Source of the DNA: Elusimicrobiota bacterium
GTDB taxonomy: Bacteria > Elusimicrobiota > Elusimicrobia > 2-02-FULL-39-32
NCBI GenBank assembly: GCA_023249835.1
Contig: JAHFBY010000141.1
Span: forward strand, 1 to 5,843
DNA: 5,843 nucleotides
Direction: 5' to 3'
The notes beneath the pieces were generated by a model. That model was not told where the DNA came from. It did no database searches and worked only from the letters and a program-made list of their open reading frames with translations. A program made the translations under genes and the position numbers. Below, one piece after another: positions 5,568-5,843 of the stretch (positions within the stretch are counted from its first letter, which is position 1; every line of letters begins with the position of its first letter).

Positions 5568-5843
5568 TTAACTGTCGGTCAATGGGGTGATTTTGGCGTG
5601 CGGGTAGTAAAATTCTAAGATCTTTTTATAGCTGGCTTTTTGTTCGGCCATGCCCTTGGCTCCTTCCTGGCACATACCTACCCCGTGTCCCCACCCTTTT
5701 CCTTTCATGCGGTAGCCGCCTTTAACTTTTCGTAAAGATGTGATGTAGGTGGACTTCACTTTACGGCCGCCAAGGGCTAAACGAAAATGGCTGCCCAAAA
5801 GTTTAGTTTCGCCTCCCCCATGTTTGATCGTAATCAGATGAAC
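5568..5843 (-). CDS. SpoIID/LytB-domain protein (C-terminal part; gene begins outside the window)
   Basis: The last 91 residues are visible and the frame is open to the window edge (VHLITIKHGGGETKLLGSHF...). The match is the C-terminal part of the SpoIID/LytB domain: HFRLALGGRKVKST, then GKGWGHGVGMCQEGAKGMA (visible residues 48-66), then SYKKILEFYYPHAKI and a short tail. SpoIID is a peptidoglycan lytic transglycosylase in sporulating Firmicutes. Homologues are widespread in non-spore-forming Gram-negative groups, where they are presumed to act on the cell wall. The catalytic region lies upstream of the visible part, so activity cannot be judged. The TAA at 5570-5568 is followed by about 80 bases with no clear terminator before the brnTA promoter. 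Confidence 0.88.
   Translation of the reverse strand, partial: VHLITIKHGGGETKLLGSHFRLALGGRKVKSTYITSLRKVKGGYRMKGKGWGHGVGMCQEGAKGMAEQKASYKKILEFYYPHAKITPLTDS

Overview
The window looks like part of the chromosome of a Gram-negative (LPS-making) bacterium. Every gene I can support lies on the minus strand, so transcription runs from high to low coordinates. The gene set is a SpoIID-type protein, YajC, a Kdo transferase and a heptosyltransferase. Together with two unusual domain architectures, it would fit a deep-branching candidate phylum such as Omnitrophota. That placement is a guess from gene content; nothing in the window fixes the taxonomy.

In transcription order: (1) 5843-5568, the C-terminal end of a SpoIID/LytB-domain protein that enters from outside the window. 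(2) 5487-4876, a visibly AT-rich patch with a BrnT/BrnA type II toxin-antitoxin pair. It has its own consensus promoter and a palindromic candidate operator, and looks like an accessory insertion. (3) 4835-4758, an intergenic region with an imperfect CTAAAC array, an extended -10 promoter and a strong ribosome binding site. (4) 4752-1, a compact operon: yajC, an unrecognised 199-aa protein, a fused acyltransferase/Kdo transferase, a heptosyltransferase with a duplicated N-terminal domain, and the start of a GT4-type glycosyltransferase that leaves the window. The junctions in this operon are ATGA overlaps, a 1-nt gap and a 14-nt gap, which points to one transcript with translational coupling.

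The last three genes form an LPS inner-core assembly line. The Kdo transferase builds the Kdo stub on lipid A, and its fused acyltransferase domain may add or remodel acyl chains. The heptosyltransferase then extends the core, and the GT4 enzyme probably adds further sugars. YajC, normally an accessory of the SecDF translocase, heads this operon without secD beside it on the downstream side.

The main oddities are the tandem acceptor-domain duplication in the heptosyltransferase, the acyltransferase-WaaA fusion, a palindromic element that supplies the start codon and first residues of that fusion, and a -1 slippery heptamer that would join the 199-aa frame to the fusion frame. I saw no RNA genes, CRISPR array, insertion sequence or convincing intrinsic terminator. 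No gene-free stretch exceeds about 130 bases.
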